This document shows positions 1-11,759 of a stretch of 64,000 nt of DNA, one piece after another. Position 1 is the stretch's first letter. Each line of letters begins with the position of its first letter. This stretch comes from Nymphaea colorata (taxonomy: Eukaryota; Streptophyta; Magnoliopsida; Nymphaeales; Nymphaeaceae). Made by a program: the position numbers and the translations under genes. Below the pieces are notes generated by a model. It was given only the letters and a program-made list of their open reading frames with translations. It was not told where the DNA came from and searched no databases. The DNA lies in the NCBI RefSeq assembly GCF_008831285.2, contig NC_045149.1, positions 22,450,535 through 22,514,534 on the forward strand, written 5' to 3'.

Positions 1-1485
1 CAACCAATGCATAGTCATTATTTCTCCAAGGTTCAGGAACTAATTGTCCCATAATGGCTTTTAATTAATGTTTTGTCACCTAGACCACGACCACAAGCAT
101 AGGAATAATAAGAAAGCCTTTTCTAAAGTTTTAATTTTGATGGTTATAAACGAATGACAAACGATCTTTTTTGAATGAATGATTATTGTCGGAGGACATG
201 ATAGTTTTGCATAATAATTAATAAGCAAGCTGCTGAAATGAAGGGATCACCTCTCTGTACATGTTGTAAAAAAATATAGTCAACAAAGAACAAGTTGAAG
301 CACAAGTAGATGGGCACCCTGAGGCACTAGAAACAAGTCCCGTACCCTATAGAATGAAAGGTTGGGTGTAGGTTTCCTCCTTCAGACCCGGGTAGGTCTC
401 CTCGGTTCAGCCGGAACTAATTGTCCATCATCAATTTGATAAAGGAAATTGATCAAATTCAATCTCGCAGCACTAAAATAGGAAATGATAGGCCAAATGC
501 TTTGGTGTGTAAATCCATCAGTATTTGAAGATGCTGATCGATGCACTTATTGTTTTCTGTTTATGCTTTCTATCCTAACGAGGATGATCATAACTGTATG
601 TCTTACATGGATATAGGCTGTAAAAGAACCGTTGTCTTCTCTGTTTTTTTTCACCGTATGCGGGCTAGATAGCGCAGGCTGCTCGAGTAGCTACTGCTTC
701 TTCTGCTGCAATTTATCCCTTCATTCTCAACATGTCTAATTCATTGCTCTTAAGCGTAACCCATATCCAGCTTATACTGTTAAAATGCTGGTTTACCAGC
801 ATCTTGTCTGAGAGTGTTCATGGCCTGGATGTTGGCATGTGCGTACGTGTTTGTTAGGTTGGACACTGTGTCGCATAATGTAAAACAAAACAAACACGAC
901 TGGTTGGTTTGGACAATCACGTCTTAACATGCTTTTTTCTAAAATTTCAGTTCCACTATGGTTATACCATAGAGACAAAAAAAAAAAAAAAAATGGAGAC
1001 ACGTGCTTACTGATTTGATTCATTGAAAGACCGACCCATCTTTATTGCAAATATAGAATATGATCGGTAAATAAGGATCATTAGGAAGTGTTTCATTTAT
1101 CTATCTTGCCGACAGGGTGTTTGCAATGGGTATATGCATTTCCATTTATTTGGATTCACAATGAAATAAGAACTCTTGTTCAACATACCCAAATTCTATC
1201 TATCTTCTGATGCATCAACATAAGAAACAGAACTTTGAACATAATGCAAATATATTACATGGATTATATATATATATAACATAGATTTATACTTAATAGA
1301 CAAAATTGACAAAACTTAGTGAAAATACCCTCCTATCTTCAAAAATATGATAACCATCTTTCAATTGTTGCAAGACTACCCACATTACCATCACCCAAAT
1401 AAATGCACACTCACGTAAAATATAACATAGGTACAAAACAAACAACAAAAGGTAGTGGCTGAACCAAGCAATCAGATGATTGCAA
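1..1485. repeat. 3' flank of RLK-A, copy 1 of a duplicated intergenic block
   Basis: No gene is seen here. The first ~1.1 kb closely resembles 28500-29830 and, in part, 36840-37720: all begin with a stretch like 'aatgcatagtcat' followed by 'ggttcaggaac' and 'atggcttttaatt', and share later blocks such as 'tgctggtttaccagcatcttgt'. It is therefore part of the duplicated RLK unit, not unique DNA. A poly-A run lies at about 976-992 and a short (TA)n at 1266-1280. The last 200 bases are the probable 3' UTR of RLK-A. Confidence 0.75.
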
Positions 1486-4400
1486 CTACTCAATTTCTTC
1501 ATGTATTTCTCTGTCAAAAAGGCAAGCAACTGTGATGGAATCCACAACTTGGCTCATGCTTGGTCTTACACCACTTTCTTCTTCAACACACTGCAAACCC
1601 ACTTTAGTTAGAATTTCCATGCTTGAGTTGTCATACATTCCAAACAACTGTGGATCTGCTATTTCTTCCACCCAGTTCTGATTCGTTCTCACCATTTCTC
1701 TAATCCATGGAATTAGTTGTCTGCATCCAACTTCTTCGTCTTCACCTACTTGTTGAGATCCAGAGGAATTTCGTCCAGTCACCAACTCCAGCACCAAAAT
1801 GCCGTAGCTATATACATCGACCTTGGATGTGATGGGTAGGTTCAAAATCCACTCAGGAGCCATATAGCCTCTTGTTCCTCTTACCCGAGAAAATTCAGAA
1901 ATGTTATTTCCACCCCTATCGAAAAGCTTGGACAGACCGAAGTCAGCCACTTTTGGGTGAAAATCCTTGTCCAGAAGAATATTTTGTGGTTTTACATCAC
2001 AGTGAAGAACCCATTCCAAGCACTCCTCATGAAGATAAGCAAGAGCCCTTGCTGTACCAAGCGCAATATTGAACCGATTTTCCCAAGTAAGCATAGCATT
2101 GTTGCTAAACAAGTTCTTCTCCAAGGACCCATTTTCCAAGTATTCATAAACTAACAGTCTTTTTTGTTTTTCGGCACAAAATCCATACATAGTCACTAAA
2201 TTCATATGATTGATTTTTCCAATGGTGCTTACCTCACTCCAAAATTGTGCTTCTGATCCATGGCTTAGACCCTCTAGGCTCTTTACAGCCACAACTCTCT
2301 CATCATCTAAGACTCCCTTATAAACCACCCCTGATCCTCCCCTTCCGATTTCATCACTGAAATTGTTTGACGCTTTCTTCAACTCTTCGAAAGTGAACCT
2401 TCTAAAGCCCATTGATACAGCCACATAACCTTGATTGAGATTGCGGAGGTCAACTTTTTTCTTGTGAATATAAGCCCACCCAAATACCACACATGTGATT
2501 TCTACTAACCCAAAAGCTATAACAAAACCAATTGGATACTTTAAATAGTCTCCCCGTGGTTTGCCAACTGCATATGCTCTATCTAATTTGTTAAGAGAAC
2601 TTACTTTTGAACAATCTAACTTGGAATGGCCAAGAGTGCCACTAAAGTTCATTTGTTTGGGATATTTGACGTACATGACGCCAACAAAGTGAGGACCACA
2701 TTGTCCATTAAGGAGAATGCTTTTTGGAAAGCATTTTCCTGCTCCATCCAGCTTATATCCAAAACCACGGCAGTTGCAGTCACTTTTGCATATGTTCATG
2801 CAAGCTTCAATTGATGCCTGTGCTTGGTAATTTGAATCATAGCCATAGAAATCTGTATGTGGAAGCTGAATAAACTTCACTTCTGTCTTGTTGCAAACAA
2901 TATCGAATTCTGGTTTGCATCCTTGACTCCAGTCAGTAGGATCTTTCATTTGAAAACCAGGAGGACAAGTGCATGTGGGGAATGGTTTGTAAAAACAAAT
3001 ACCATTTTCCCCACAAAGGCCATGAACTCTACATCTTACCAATTTTGGCATCCATGAAACTTGCCAGTCTTTTGTTGTGTAATTGAGACTATAGAGCCTC
3101 AGAATTCCATCAAAATCCATCGTTAATCTTCTCTTGACTCTTAAGCGAAAATCTAATGCAGAAAATTGCAACCCATCACTTGAAATAAATTGACCCATGT
3201 CGTCCAAAATTGCGTACCTTGAACTATTATACCTATGAATGATTTCCAGGCAAAACGGTGTTACATATTGACATAATGAACTATAAAAGCTTAAATTAAG
3301 ACCAACCATCTTAACAATACTTAATATTTTAGACAGCAAAATCATATTACAGGTGTGAGTTTGTGTGAAAGAGTGGGAGGTTAAAATACTCCATGATGTA
3401 ACATTACTGATAATTCATCAAGTATGGTGAGGAGCAGGGACATTGACAATGTTGCTAAGAAAAGAACAAGTTGCAGAATGATAAGAAATGATATTGTTTC
3501 CTGGTTTCCTGTTTTGTCCTTACGAAGAGGCTTGTTGTGTCTAATAATTAACTTTAATCTGAACCGTGAATGTGTTGATCATACGGATTTATAACTGGAT
3601 ATGACTCTGTATGGCTCAACATTGCCTACTTAGTGGGCAATTTTTGGGCCAGCCGACGCTCATGTGTAACATTAACATAAACACACAAAAATTCATGCGT
3701 TAAATCAAATCAAAGTTGAAACTTTTAGTTCATTGGATTTTTGAAATGAAGACTTAAAGGTGTACAAGTAGTAAAAACTAACAAATCTAAAATTTCTGTT
3801 AAAAGACTAAAATGTAAAATTGATAACAATTTCTAAGGTTTAGTTAGTCAATGTAAGAAAAAATTATTTTAGATGCCCATAAAAACTAATTAATTTGTAC
3901 ATAATTCAGATAATATAAGTGATTGACCTTGAATTTGCCTTTAATTCCTTTTGAGAGAGAGAGAAAGACATGGAGAGAGAAATGCAGCCACAAAATCGTT
4001 TTTTGGAGGATATATAACACACCAGTTGAAAAGAAAATCGGTTTTGGGGGGAACTTTAGACACAAAATAATGTCTGTTCCCCTTTCTCCCATGCTTGGCA
4101 AGTGAACATGATTGTAAGTGAAAGAGAGGGAGGGAGAGAGCACATCTGGCGCCTAACCAATGCATGAAATTTCGAGAGCAAATATAGTTAATAACGAAAA
4201 CAACCTTAATTCACATTGAAAAATAAAACTTTTCCTAATAAAAGAAAATAAAAATAAAAAAAAGTCAAACAACCATAGAGGACATTTCTTTTTTAAAATT
4301 ACCAAATTGCCCCATATGCTCTTTAGGGCATACATGGGGAGAGAGATAGAGAGAAAGGCTCTTGCTTTGCTGGAGCTACTATTGAGTTTGTCATATTGAT

Positions 4401-5492
4401 GGAAAAAAAAAAAGAGAAGAAATGACGGTCTGCAGAAACACACAAAAGAAACACACAAAAGGACGGTAGAGCGTGGCAAGATCATCAAGCCATGAACTGC
4501 ACGAGATTAGTCTAAGTAGGTGTGACTTTGTTGATGACATTATAATACCAAATCGACCTAAAACTCTTGGGAGTTTTATTTGATGGGATCTGGTGTTTAA
4601 TGTAGGATAAAAGTAAAGTTTTTACGTTTATTCAAACGCTCCCTTAGAGTTTTAATGTTTTGGTATACTAACCACAACTTTGGCTTAATTGATAAATTGT
4701 TTCTATTAACTATGGCGTAAAATTTACCCTGTATTTGTTAACAATATGAAGCAAATAAGCTCCATATGCAAATTAAAATCGACTGAGATGTGACTCCAAA
4801 TTAAGTACTTACTTGGTCCTTCCGTTCTGGAAGACATCATTGTCAGGGTTGGGCCAGTAGACACTGGACGTGTAAGGGCCATCATAAATGAAACTCAGCA
4901 CGTTGTCGTCATTAAAGTGCGCAACATGGTACCCACTGTTGTAAATGCCCTCTGCTCTTCTTGACACTAACCGGAGGGACCTGGTTAATGGCTGACCCGG
5001 CAGCAACGTATCCGTCGGGTGCTCGAAGCTCTGCCACACCACCCTCCTCCCGCCGTCCAGCAGCACCAGGTTCCCCGTTTCCCACAACTCCGCAACCACT
5101 CCGGCACCGGAGCTGGTGTTGGTGGCCGTCGTCCACACGACACTGCCGTCTGCATCCAGCAGAGCGAGATCGCCTCCCTTCCGGAAGGATAGCCGAGAGG
5201 CCCTGCGGTTAACAGGCCAGTCCCTGTTAGCCATCCACACGACAGTGGTCTTTTGGCTGAGCGTCTCGGCATACCAGATGGCAAAGGAGAAAGCATTCTC
5301 GCCCACTTGGTAGAACCCCGCCTTGAACGTCCCTTTCTCTGAAATCAGGAGGCCCATGGAAGGACTCTCCACATAGTAGGAGCTGCCTCGGTACAGAGCA
5401 TTGGGCAGCGGAGACGATGCTTTGAGGATGAAGGGAAGAGATGTTACTATGACTAAGAAGAGAGGGAGTTCCACCGACTTGGAGCTCCTCAT
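1486..5492 (-). CDS. RLK-A: G-type lectin S-receptor-like Ser/Thr kinase (ZmPK1-like), intact, two exons
   Basis: CDS is join(1486..3232, 4813..5492) on the minus strand, 808 aa. Exon 1 starts at an ATG before a hydrophobic signal peptide (residues 1 to ~26) and carries the B-lectin domain (~35-165). It ends AGGACCAA|GTAAGT. Exon 2 follows TTCATAG| and keeps frame (680 + 1747 nt). Then come the S-locus region, a Cys-rich EGF-like segment (~294-322), a PAN/apple-like Cys cluster (~334-416), one transmembrane helix (~461-482) and a kinase from ~505. Visible kinase motifs are the GRGGSG loop (523-528), Lys544 in VAVK, HCD with Asp639, DFG (657-659) and APE (685-687). HCD instead of HRD makes it a non-RD kinase, a class common among plant immune receptors. 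Length is normal for the family. The protein should sit in the plasma membrane with an extracellular lectin head; the ligand is unknown. Confidence 0.92.
3233..4812 (-). other. Intron of RLK-A
   Basis: This 1580-bp GT-AG intron splits the S-locus-like region after a phase-2 codon, at the same place as in RLK-C and RLK-D. It is AT-rich, with GA-rich runs near 3953-3985 and 4330-4360. A stretch at about 4165-4360 resembles 60645-60870, which suggests a dispersed repeat. No independent gene is seen inside. Confidence 0.8.
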
Positions 5493-5604
5493 GCTGAGAA
5501 CGTCGGATCTCTCTAGGGATCAAGGGAGAGAAGGACGGAGCTAGAAAATATGGCAGGTTAGGGACGTTGGTGCTGGTGCAGCAAAGCATGACTGTGATCT
5601 TGAT

Positions 5605-5645
5605 ACCTTTATAACTTTTGTGGGGTGGACTGTCTGCCGGGTCAA
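5605..5645 (-). promoter_or_regulatory. RLK-A promoter core: TATA-like and W-box-like motifs
   Basis: Read on the minus strand, GTTATAAA lies about 115 bp upstream of the ATG and GTTGACC (plus-strand GGTCAAC, 5639-5645) about 30 bp further up. Both are kept at the same spacing upstream of RLK-D. TTGAC(C/T) is the WRKY binding core, so stress-responsive control is plausible, but that is inferred from motif and conservation alone. Confidence 0.5.
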
Positions 5646-5900
5646 CTACTCTTGGCGTGAATTGGACGCCTTAATTATGGACTTAATGATCCCATGGTGG
5701 GCCGGGCTCGGGATGATAAGTAAGGTTTTCAGGTCAGTTTTATCGAGCCTTGGAGATATTGGACCCTGCAGAAGAGAAAAAGCGAAAGCAAAAGGAAAAG
5801 GTTGTGACTGGTGGAGTAGGCCCGTGTTCTTGTCCTTCAAACTTGTATTGAGCAGCCAAACCGCCGGCCCGGTCAACTACTCGTGGCGTGAACTCAACGG
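5632..5900. repeat. Local duplication in the RLK-A upstream region
   Basis: The segment 'ggtcaactact.ttggcgtgaa' near 5639 recurs near 5873 as 'ggtcaactactcgtggcgtgaa', about 234 bp apart. RLK-C and RLK-D have only one copy. The DNA between the two copies (5665-5860) has no counterpart in the other units. The TTGACC core is thereby doubled upstream of RLK-A. Confidence 0.6.
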
Positions 5901-6832
5901 GACAGATAAAGGACTGTAGGCACCCATTCCGTGACTGTGAAGTCATGGAGGAAATTCAGTATCAACCAACCTTTTTCTCAAGATTGGCAGATGGATTGAT
6001 GAGAACTCATCGTTTCATGCCCAAATCCGATTTCTTAGTCCAAATCCGTCTTTTACATTTATATCTAAATATGAATTCTAATTTTAAACTGAATTTGATC
6101 GATTTTCAACATGTAAGAGCATTGGATTTACAATAGTTATTCAAAATTAAATTTGACTGGATATTTATGTATGTCATTTCTTAAATTCGGGTTTCATGTT
6201 GACTTTTTTTTTTCATATTCCATTTTTTCAAAATGTCGAGAAATATTGGCATCCCTACTTACATTAAAGATGGTGCCCCTTAACATTCAATTGCAATCTT
6301 TCTTTCAGAAAGGCTCATTGTCCTTGGCTTGTTGTTTTAGTGAGAAGATTCGACCTCGAGCCATGGAAGTGTTGGATTATACTGCGTAGTAAAGCTCCTG
6401 CGAGAGCTAAATGGGTCTCGTTTCTGTTGGTTGCAGAAAACTGGATGCTTCCTGTGGAAAAACCAGTTGGAGTCAATTGTCCATCTGGTCTGAGAATGTG
6501 CAGCTGTTCCTGGAATTTGGAGAACTATGGCCAGCAGAACTAATATCTGTCTGATCAAACAAAGATCCTCAATTGAAGTTGTGAAACGGTGCTTTAAATT
6601 AAAAGACGGTCCAGAATGAAATGGCTCAAGGAGGGTTGGCATCTCTCCTGCTACCCCTAGTTGTAGAATATCTGGAAGGCAAGAAATGTCTATGCTCATG
6701 TAATGCCCAATGGTTTGAATGGAGAATTGCTTCATTAATTTGGGAAGATACGAAGGCCTCCTGAACTCCATGGATCCAAGTCCTTGAATGAAAAAAGAAA
6801 AAAACAAAAAATCATTTGGCTTGTACATGTAT
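5901..6832. other. Upstream DNA without a recognised gene
   Basis: The first ~50 bp continue the conserved RLK upstream block ('cattccgtgactgtgaagtcatgg', compare 35900). The rest is AT-rich. A minus-strand open frame covers 6337-6858, but it has no recognisable domain and runs into the neighbouring small transposon, so it is not called. Confidence 0.5.
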
Positions 6833-7014
6833 AGGGGGCGTTGAAGGTAGGCCCGCATGGGCCCAGGCTTTACCCCAATTTTTTAAAAAAAAATTACATG
6901 TAAATTTTAGAAAATTTTATTTATTTTATATAAAAATTTTGATATTTCGGCCATAATTAAAATTTAAAAACTTTAATTGGACCCCTTCATGAAATATTTC
7001 TAGCTCCGCCCCCT
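6833..7014. mobile_element. Small hAT-type MITE (182 bp)
   Basis: The ends are inverted: AGGGGGCG at the left and CGCCCCCT at the right. They are flanked by near-identical 8-bp direct repeats, ACATGTAT (6825-6832) and ACATGTAA (7015-7022). The interior is AT-rich and non-coding. The 'ggctccgcccct'-type end matches a common plant MITE class, also seen at 30728-30925. Confidence 0.75.
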
Positions 7015-7022
7015 ACATGTAA

Positions 7023-8057
7023 GTGTGTGGTAATTAAGGTTGGTTTAAGTTTTGGCTTGGTTCAAATTCCAAATAATCAACTTTTTAATTGAAGTCAACA
7101 ATATTGTTTGGTGGTAGTTATTTTTCTTCAAGTTTGTTTTCAGGCAAGATGATGATGGTGTTTAAGGCATCTCGCTGTCGTTAAAATGAAATGTTTGCAG
7201 TGTGTGACTATGGTGCTTTGACTAATACAGGGATTCCATGTTGAAAAGATGAGTGTGAAACTCGGAAGTTTCCCAAGATTGAAAGACATTGGACCTAAGT
7301 GAGAATTCCTCAAAGTATCGTACCGTGCATGGCCAAATTCCTGTGTCTGACATGACTAGTAAACTATTAGATCCAAACTCTGATTGGTCCAAGATGGAAA
7401 AATTAATACAAACATTTAATGCTAAATAAGTAAGAGTGAACAGTGAACAGAGCAACTTGGAGCCAGTTTTTTGGCTAAACAAACCGAGCTCGAATAATGT
7501 ATTCATTATTATTTTTTTATTCGTTTGACTTCATTTTTCAACTCATTTTCTTTTTCCTCATTCATTTTCTCCTTCAGCTTCCAAGCAAAAGTTTGCAGCA
7601 GCAACGTACCACTCCCATCTCCCTCTACTCTCCCCTTCTCTCCCCCTCTCCAAATCTTTCACTCTCAATAACCAGCGCTCGAGAAAAGATAGCAACAAGA
7701 ATAGATGACACAGATTTCCGATGTTGCATGTCTCTCCCTCAACAGCTTTCTCCGTTGACCTTGCCCAGTCGAGCTTGAGCTGGTCATTTAGCTGCCAAGT
7801 TGAGCTTGAGCTCATGGTTTTATGAGTCGAGCCGAGCTTGAGCTGGACCCATTCGGACTCGCTCTTGGTCACCCCACTAAAGTTTATGATCCAATTCCAA
7901 CCCGTATCATGCCTGATAAGCGATACATAGTAGACTATCAACACAGAGTGGATTTTTTAATTAACTTTCTGAATAATTGTTTGCAAGCATGATTTTTACT
8001 TGAAATTTCTTAAAGGTTTCCTAATTGATCATTTCTTAGATTGCTTACAACTTGTAT
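7023..8057. other. Intergenic DNA without a gene
   Basis: No gene is supported. It holds a T-rich stretch (7505-7560), a CT-rich stretch (7612-7665), and at 7770-7845 repeated 'gagcttgagct' words like those at the ends of the hAT family at 49645 and 30215. This may be a fragment of that family. Confidence 0.4.
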
Positions 8058-8400
8058 ATGCACTACAAAAAAAACCTAGGCATTACTGATGGTCAGAAAA
8101 TGTTAGTGAAACCAAGACGTACATCGGTAATGGTTTTACCAACGTTTCGTGATGTCATTGATGAAGAGAGTGTCCGTAAAAATCATCAACGACACACTAG
8201 ACTGGCCAATGGGTCTAAAATATCACCAACGTGTTCTACACGTCGGTAAATATTAACTATTACTAAAATCATCAACGACACACTAGACTGGCCAATCCGT
8301 CCAAAATATCACCAGCGTGTTCTACACGTGGGTAAATATTAACTATTACTAACGTCTAAGACCACATCGGTAATGCAAGCAACTGACGTTGTGTTTGATG
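8058..8400. mobile_element. CACTA-type transposon end fragment with subterminal repeats
   Basis: The segment starts CACTACAAAAAAAA, the standard terminus of plant CACTA (En/Spm) elements. It is followed by many short words such as 'atcggtaa', 'cgtcggtaaat' and 'accaacg', typical of CACTA subterminal regions. No matching opposite end was found nearby, so it is called a truncated end. No transposase is visible. Confidence 0.6.
8181..8352. repeat. 86-bp tandem duplication inside the CACTA end
   Basis: Two adjacent 86-bp units begin 'aatcatcaacgacacacta' at 8181 and 8267. They differ at only a few bases, for example 'gggtct' against 'ccgtcc' and 'cgtcgg' against 'cgtggg'. Confidence 0.85.
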
Positions 8401-9213
8401 CCTGGAAGGATATTTTTCTATTTTAAATAAAAGTTTGTCCATCCAATACAGCCTCAAGAGCGGTAGTATAGTTGGTCCAGCTGGCTGGCATGTAAATAGC
8501 ACATCATCGACTCATCAGTTTGATCTTCATGGTTCTATTCTCTTTGACTGGAAATGGTGGTGCTGCATGCAGTTACGTAGGGGGAGACTTTGGATTCTCG
8601 TGTGTATCACCAGGTACAATGAGGCAACAAACACGTTCACCTTCTTTGTAACATTTTGATTTTGATTAAAATCCAAGAAAAAAGACGGTAGGTCCTATCA
8701 TTTTTTTCCCCTGATTCATGGTGAGCCCATCCTTACCTACCAGTAGCCCAGGTGCCTATAAGCTGGTGTCTAAGGCATGAAGGTTCTCAATCAAGCGAGT
8801 CCCGGATTTTGGGTCTTGAGATTGGAATTATCTCTTTACAAAGATGAGGAGTCAAGACCAACGACTGAATCCAAATCCATAAAAAAATGGATCATTGATT
8901 TGGACCTTACATGTCTTAAAATCTGAATAAATAGTCGATTTCAAACCCACCTCTTTACCTTTACCATGTTAACATGGACTTATGACTTAATGCTAACTAT
9001 GGAATTCATGGATTATTTTCAAGCGAAGTCAAGAACCAAAATCCATTAGTTCTCGGATTCATCGTCATAATACCATCATAATATCAATAATATTAGTACA
9101 GCAGCATCCCTGAATCGAACAAGGGGCGTCCATGACACGCCATCCGGGCCCAACCAATGATGCACGAATGGTCTGATGTGTGCAATTGTCCACACCATTG
9201 CTATATTTATATG
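8401..9213. other. Intergenic DNA without a gene
   Basis: No coding potential or recognisable repeat end was seen. The phrase near 8800-8960 ('ttttgggtctt', 'atccaaatccat', 'ctgaataaatagtcg') recurs near 47210-47340, so part of it is a dispersed repeat of unknown type. Confidence 0.4.
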
Positions 9214-9221
9214 TTGGTGCC

Positions 9222-9467
9222 TAAGGGTGGGCCCCAGCCACCGCCAGGCGAGCTCGGCCCGATTGGCCCCGGGCCTGGGCTGATAAAAACCTGGCCCGGG
9301 CCCGGGTCAGCCCGGTTCGTTTAGATTAAAAAAATAATTTTTAAATTTTTTTTAATAATATATATTTATTATTAATAAATATATTTTATATTAAAAAAAA
9401 TATTTTAAATATCGGACCAGGCCCAGGCTATCGGGCCGGATCGGGCCAGCCCGGCCTCCCACCCTTA
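9222..9467. mobile_element. hAT-type MITE (246 bp)
   Basis: Perfect 10-bp terminal inverted repeats TAAGGGTGGG / CCCACCCTTA are flanked by perfect 8-bp direct repeats TTGGTGCC (9214-9221 and 9468-9475). The 8-bp TSD identifies the hAT superfamily. The ends are GC-rich with many 'gcccgg' words and the centre is AT-rich, so it could fold strongly. It has no coding capacity. Confidence 0.9.
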
Positions 9468-9475
9468 TTGGTGCC

Positions 9476-9811
9476 TCATTAATTTTTTTTTTTCTATTTA
9501 GAGAGAGATACCCAAAAAATTTTAAATTTAAACTTTTAATGAAGTTAGCTAAAAATTTCTGCTTTGCCACCAGGTTGATCCGATTGGAATTATCTGTTCC
9601 CCGTGATTTTAGTAAAGAGAAAAAAAAAACTAAACAAAGTAGCAAAAAAAAAAGAACATGTAGTTTTTCACCAATTATCCAGTTAGACTTTTTTTGGTTC
9701 ATTTCTCTTAATAACTCTCAATTAGTTATTAGTTCACAATCAACAAGAGAGAGGTATTTAAAAAGAAAGAGATATTGAAAAAGAATTGGACTTATCTTAG
9801 ATCACCTTTTA
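9476..9811. other. Intergenic DNA without a gene
   Basis: AT-rich DNA with several poly-A and poly-T runs. No gene or repeat structure is supported. Confidence 0.4.
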
Positions 9812-10279
9812 GGGCCCGTTTGATGGGCGGGTGAAATCCTGTGGAAAGGGGAAAAAAATCTGTAACCCAACAAACAGGGTGAAATTTCACCCGCTCAACG
9901 CAAAAGGGAGCCGGTGAAATTTCACCCGCTCGACTTCCTCCACAGCTCTTCCTCCTTCGCATTCTCACTTCTCACCGTCGCTCACTCCGCTCGAGTTCCG
10001 CTCTCACCATCGCTCACCCCGCTGGACTGCCGCTTTCACCATCGCTGCTCTGCCGTCGCAGCTCCCCTCCTCGGGCCGAGCCATTTCGAGCAGAAGGCCT
10101 TTCTTCCCCACCAAGCCTCCCATGCGTCCTCAGCAACTGAGTCCAGAGGTTATGGGGTTGAGAGAGGCGCTTTCAATGGTGGGTGGCAGCTGAGGAGCTT
10201 CCTCCGCAGTCGACGAGCTCCCTCGCGGGCATCGGGTTAGGGCTTTCCGGAGATGAGGCCATGGGAAGCAAGACTCGAC

Positions 10280-10486
10280 AGTGCAGAGATTGGGGTTCTT
10301 CGCAATGGCCGCCGAGGAGTTAACCCGTAGGCTCTCGAGGTAAAGGAGCTTGCGGCGAAAGAGGAGGCCAGAACCGGAGATGGGAGACGAAGAAAGGGAA
10401 TTGGAGGACTTGAGCGGCACAACAGAATGAAGGTCAGGGATGGAGGCGAGGGATCCCCATGACGTCAATGAAGTTCGTGGTGCCAA
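10280..10486 (-). pseudogene. Possible mTERF-like gene fragment (5' portion) inside the Harbinger element
   Basis: The minus-strand reading contains 'RRKLLYLESLRVNSSAAI' and 'KNPNL' after a Ser/Leu-rich N-terminal part. This recalls the start of plant organellar mTERF proteins (targeting peptide, then 'KLLYLESLGV...'). The match is short and is from memory of the family pattern, so the identity is tentative. It is cut off on both sides and cannot make a working protein. Confidence 0.35.
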
Positions 10487-10924
10487 GATTGAGAAGTCAG
10501 TTTTGTCAAATCTGCAATAAATTATTTTTTTTTGGCATTCCTTGGTTCATCGTTTTAGAATTTGTGTCTGTTCTTCTTTTCTCCCTTCAGTATGTTTCAA
10601 AATTACCGATGCATAGTTATTACATGCAGTTCTGGCTGGCCCTCTGTGGTGCTTTCTCAATTGATTACATGCAGTTCTCGCTAGCCCTCTGTTCCACAGT
10701 TTATGTTGCAACCAGTTGTGGCACCCTGATTCGAAGCAGGCGAGGCAGAGGACTGGATGTGGGGAGCAGTTGGTTGGGGAAGTTGTGGAGAGAAAACAGG
10801 ATGAGGAGGGGGAAGTTGTGGAGAGGAAACAGGATGAGGAGGGAGCGGGGAATTGCTGAACGGCAGCCTCAATGGTGGATGGGAGTTATCAAGGGGAAAC
10901 TCGCGTTTGAGGATGAAGTTGGTC

Positions 10925-11215
10925 AGGTTTTATGCCGCTTGTGATGAAGTCCGAAGTGCAGAACACTAGTTTGATGAAATGCCTGAAGGGTCAGTTTCAG
11001 CAAATTAAAGTTGGTTTATGTTTCGACGGATGTTGTAGACATTATTGTTAGGCAAAAGCATTATTGTTGGGCTGCGAAGTTGGGTGTTCATTAGGATGTG
11101 TATGTGGCTTCTTCTCTGATCAATTTGTATGGGAAATGTGGGGCTGCTTGGGACGTGCACAAAGTGTTTGATAAAATGTTTTGGAGAGATGTTGGCTATT
11201 GGAATTCCATGAAAA
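10925..11215 (+). pseudogene. Pentatricopeptide-repeat (PPR) gene fragment inside the Harbinger element
   Basis: Plus-strand reading gives 'FYAACDEVRSAEH', a stop, then 'FDEMPEGSVSA'. About 90 bp on it gives 'DVYVASSLINLYGKCGAAWD' and then 'VFDKMFWRDVGYWNSM'. These are PPR motifs of the PLS type, in which 'LINLYGKCG' and 'VFDKMP.RDV..WNSM' are typical. In-frame TAG codons at about 10971 and 11092 and the missing ends show it is a dead, captured piece. Intact PPR proteins bind organellar RNA. Confidence 0.75.
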
Positions 11216-11759
11216 GAACGAAGACATTCATTGTTGGGCATAAGGCTACAATATGAAGAAGAGCAGTTCTAATAAGGGGGAGGAGAGGAAGATGACCAAA
11301 TTGATTTTTACAACTAAAAATTTGTCTGATATGGTGGTCAATCCAATCTGTAAGATATGTTCCATAACAATTTCATTCAATACTTAGTCATTGATTTTTG
11401 TATTGCATATGCTAGCCCTCTTTTCATCAATACTTAGCTCTCTTTTCATCAATACTTGGGAAGAACGTACCTATATCGTGTCCATCAACTGCCTTAGTGG
11501 TTGCAATAAAATTTATATCACGCCGATCAACTGCTTTAGTGGTTGCAATAAAATCATTGGGGACGAGAAAAGAAAAAAAACAATATTTACCACGTTAAAT
11601 TGTTTTTGTGCATCAAACAAGGTTAAATTTACCGCATTAAATTATTCTTGTGCATCAAACAGGGCCTCAGATTGGAAAAAGGAAAAATTTCATCCTGTAA
11701 ATTTTTACCATGATAAATTTACCACGTTAAATTTCACCCGACAATCAAACGGACCCTTA

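Larger units (their letters stand above)
9812..11756. mobile_element. PIF/Harbinger-type non-autonomous element (1.9 kb) carrying gene fragments
   Basis: The termini GGGCCCGTTTGAT (left) and ATCAAACGGACCC (right) are inverted copies with one mismatch. They are flanked by TTA on both sides (9809-9811 and 11757-11759), the 3-bp TSD of PIF/Harbinger elements. 'gtgaaatttcacccg' words lie near both ends. No transposase is seen. The interior holds pieces of unrelated genes: a PPR fragment (+) and a possible mTERF fragment (-). It also holds local tandem repeats at 10768-10845 (about 33 bp) and 11482-11552 (about 44 bp). It looks like a Pack-type element that needs a transposase supplied elsewhere. 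Confidence 0.75.

Noticed and set aside
1872-3057. Plus-strand open frames across RLK-A exon 2 (and the like over C and D)
   Set aside because: They are antisense shadows of the kinase gene: same places in each paralogue, no domain of their own.
4912-5313. Arg/Pro-rich open frames on both strands over the RLK-A lectin exon
   Set aside because: GC-rich exon read in wrong frames; the lectin frame is clear.
6337-6858. A 173-codon minus-strand open frame
   Set aside because: No recognisable domain, not shared with other units, and its start lies inside the MITE at 6833-7014.
8181-8352. Tandem units considered as a CRISPR-like array
   Set aside because: Only two long units with no spacers, inside a CACTA end in a plant nuclear sequence.
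10459-10944. A 161-codon plus-strand frame inside the Harbinger element
   Set aside because: It runs across a local tandem repeat and a gene-fragment junction; composition is chance-like.
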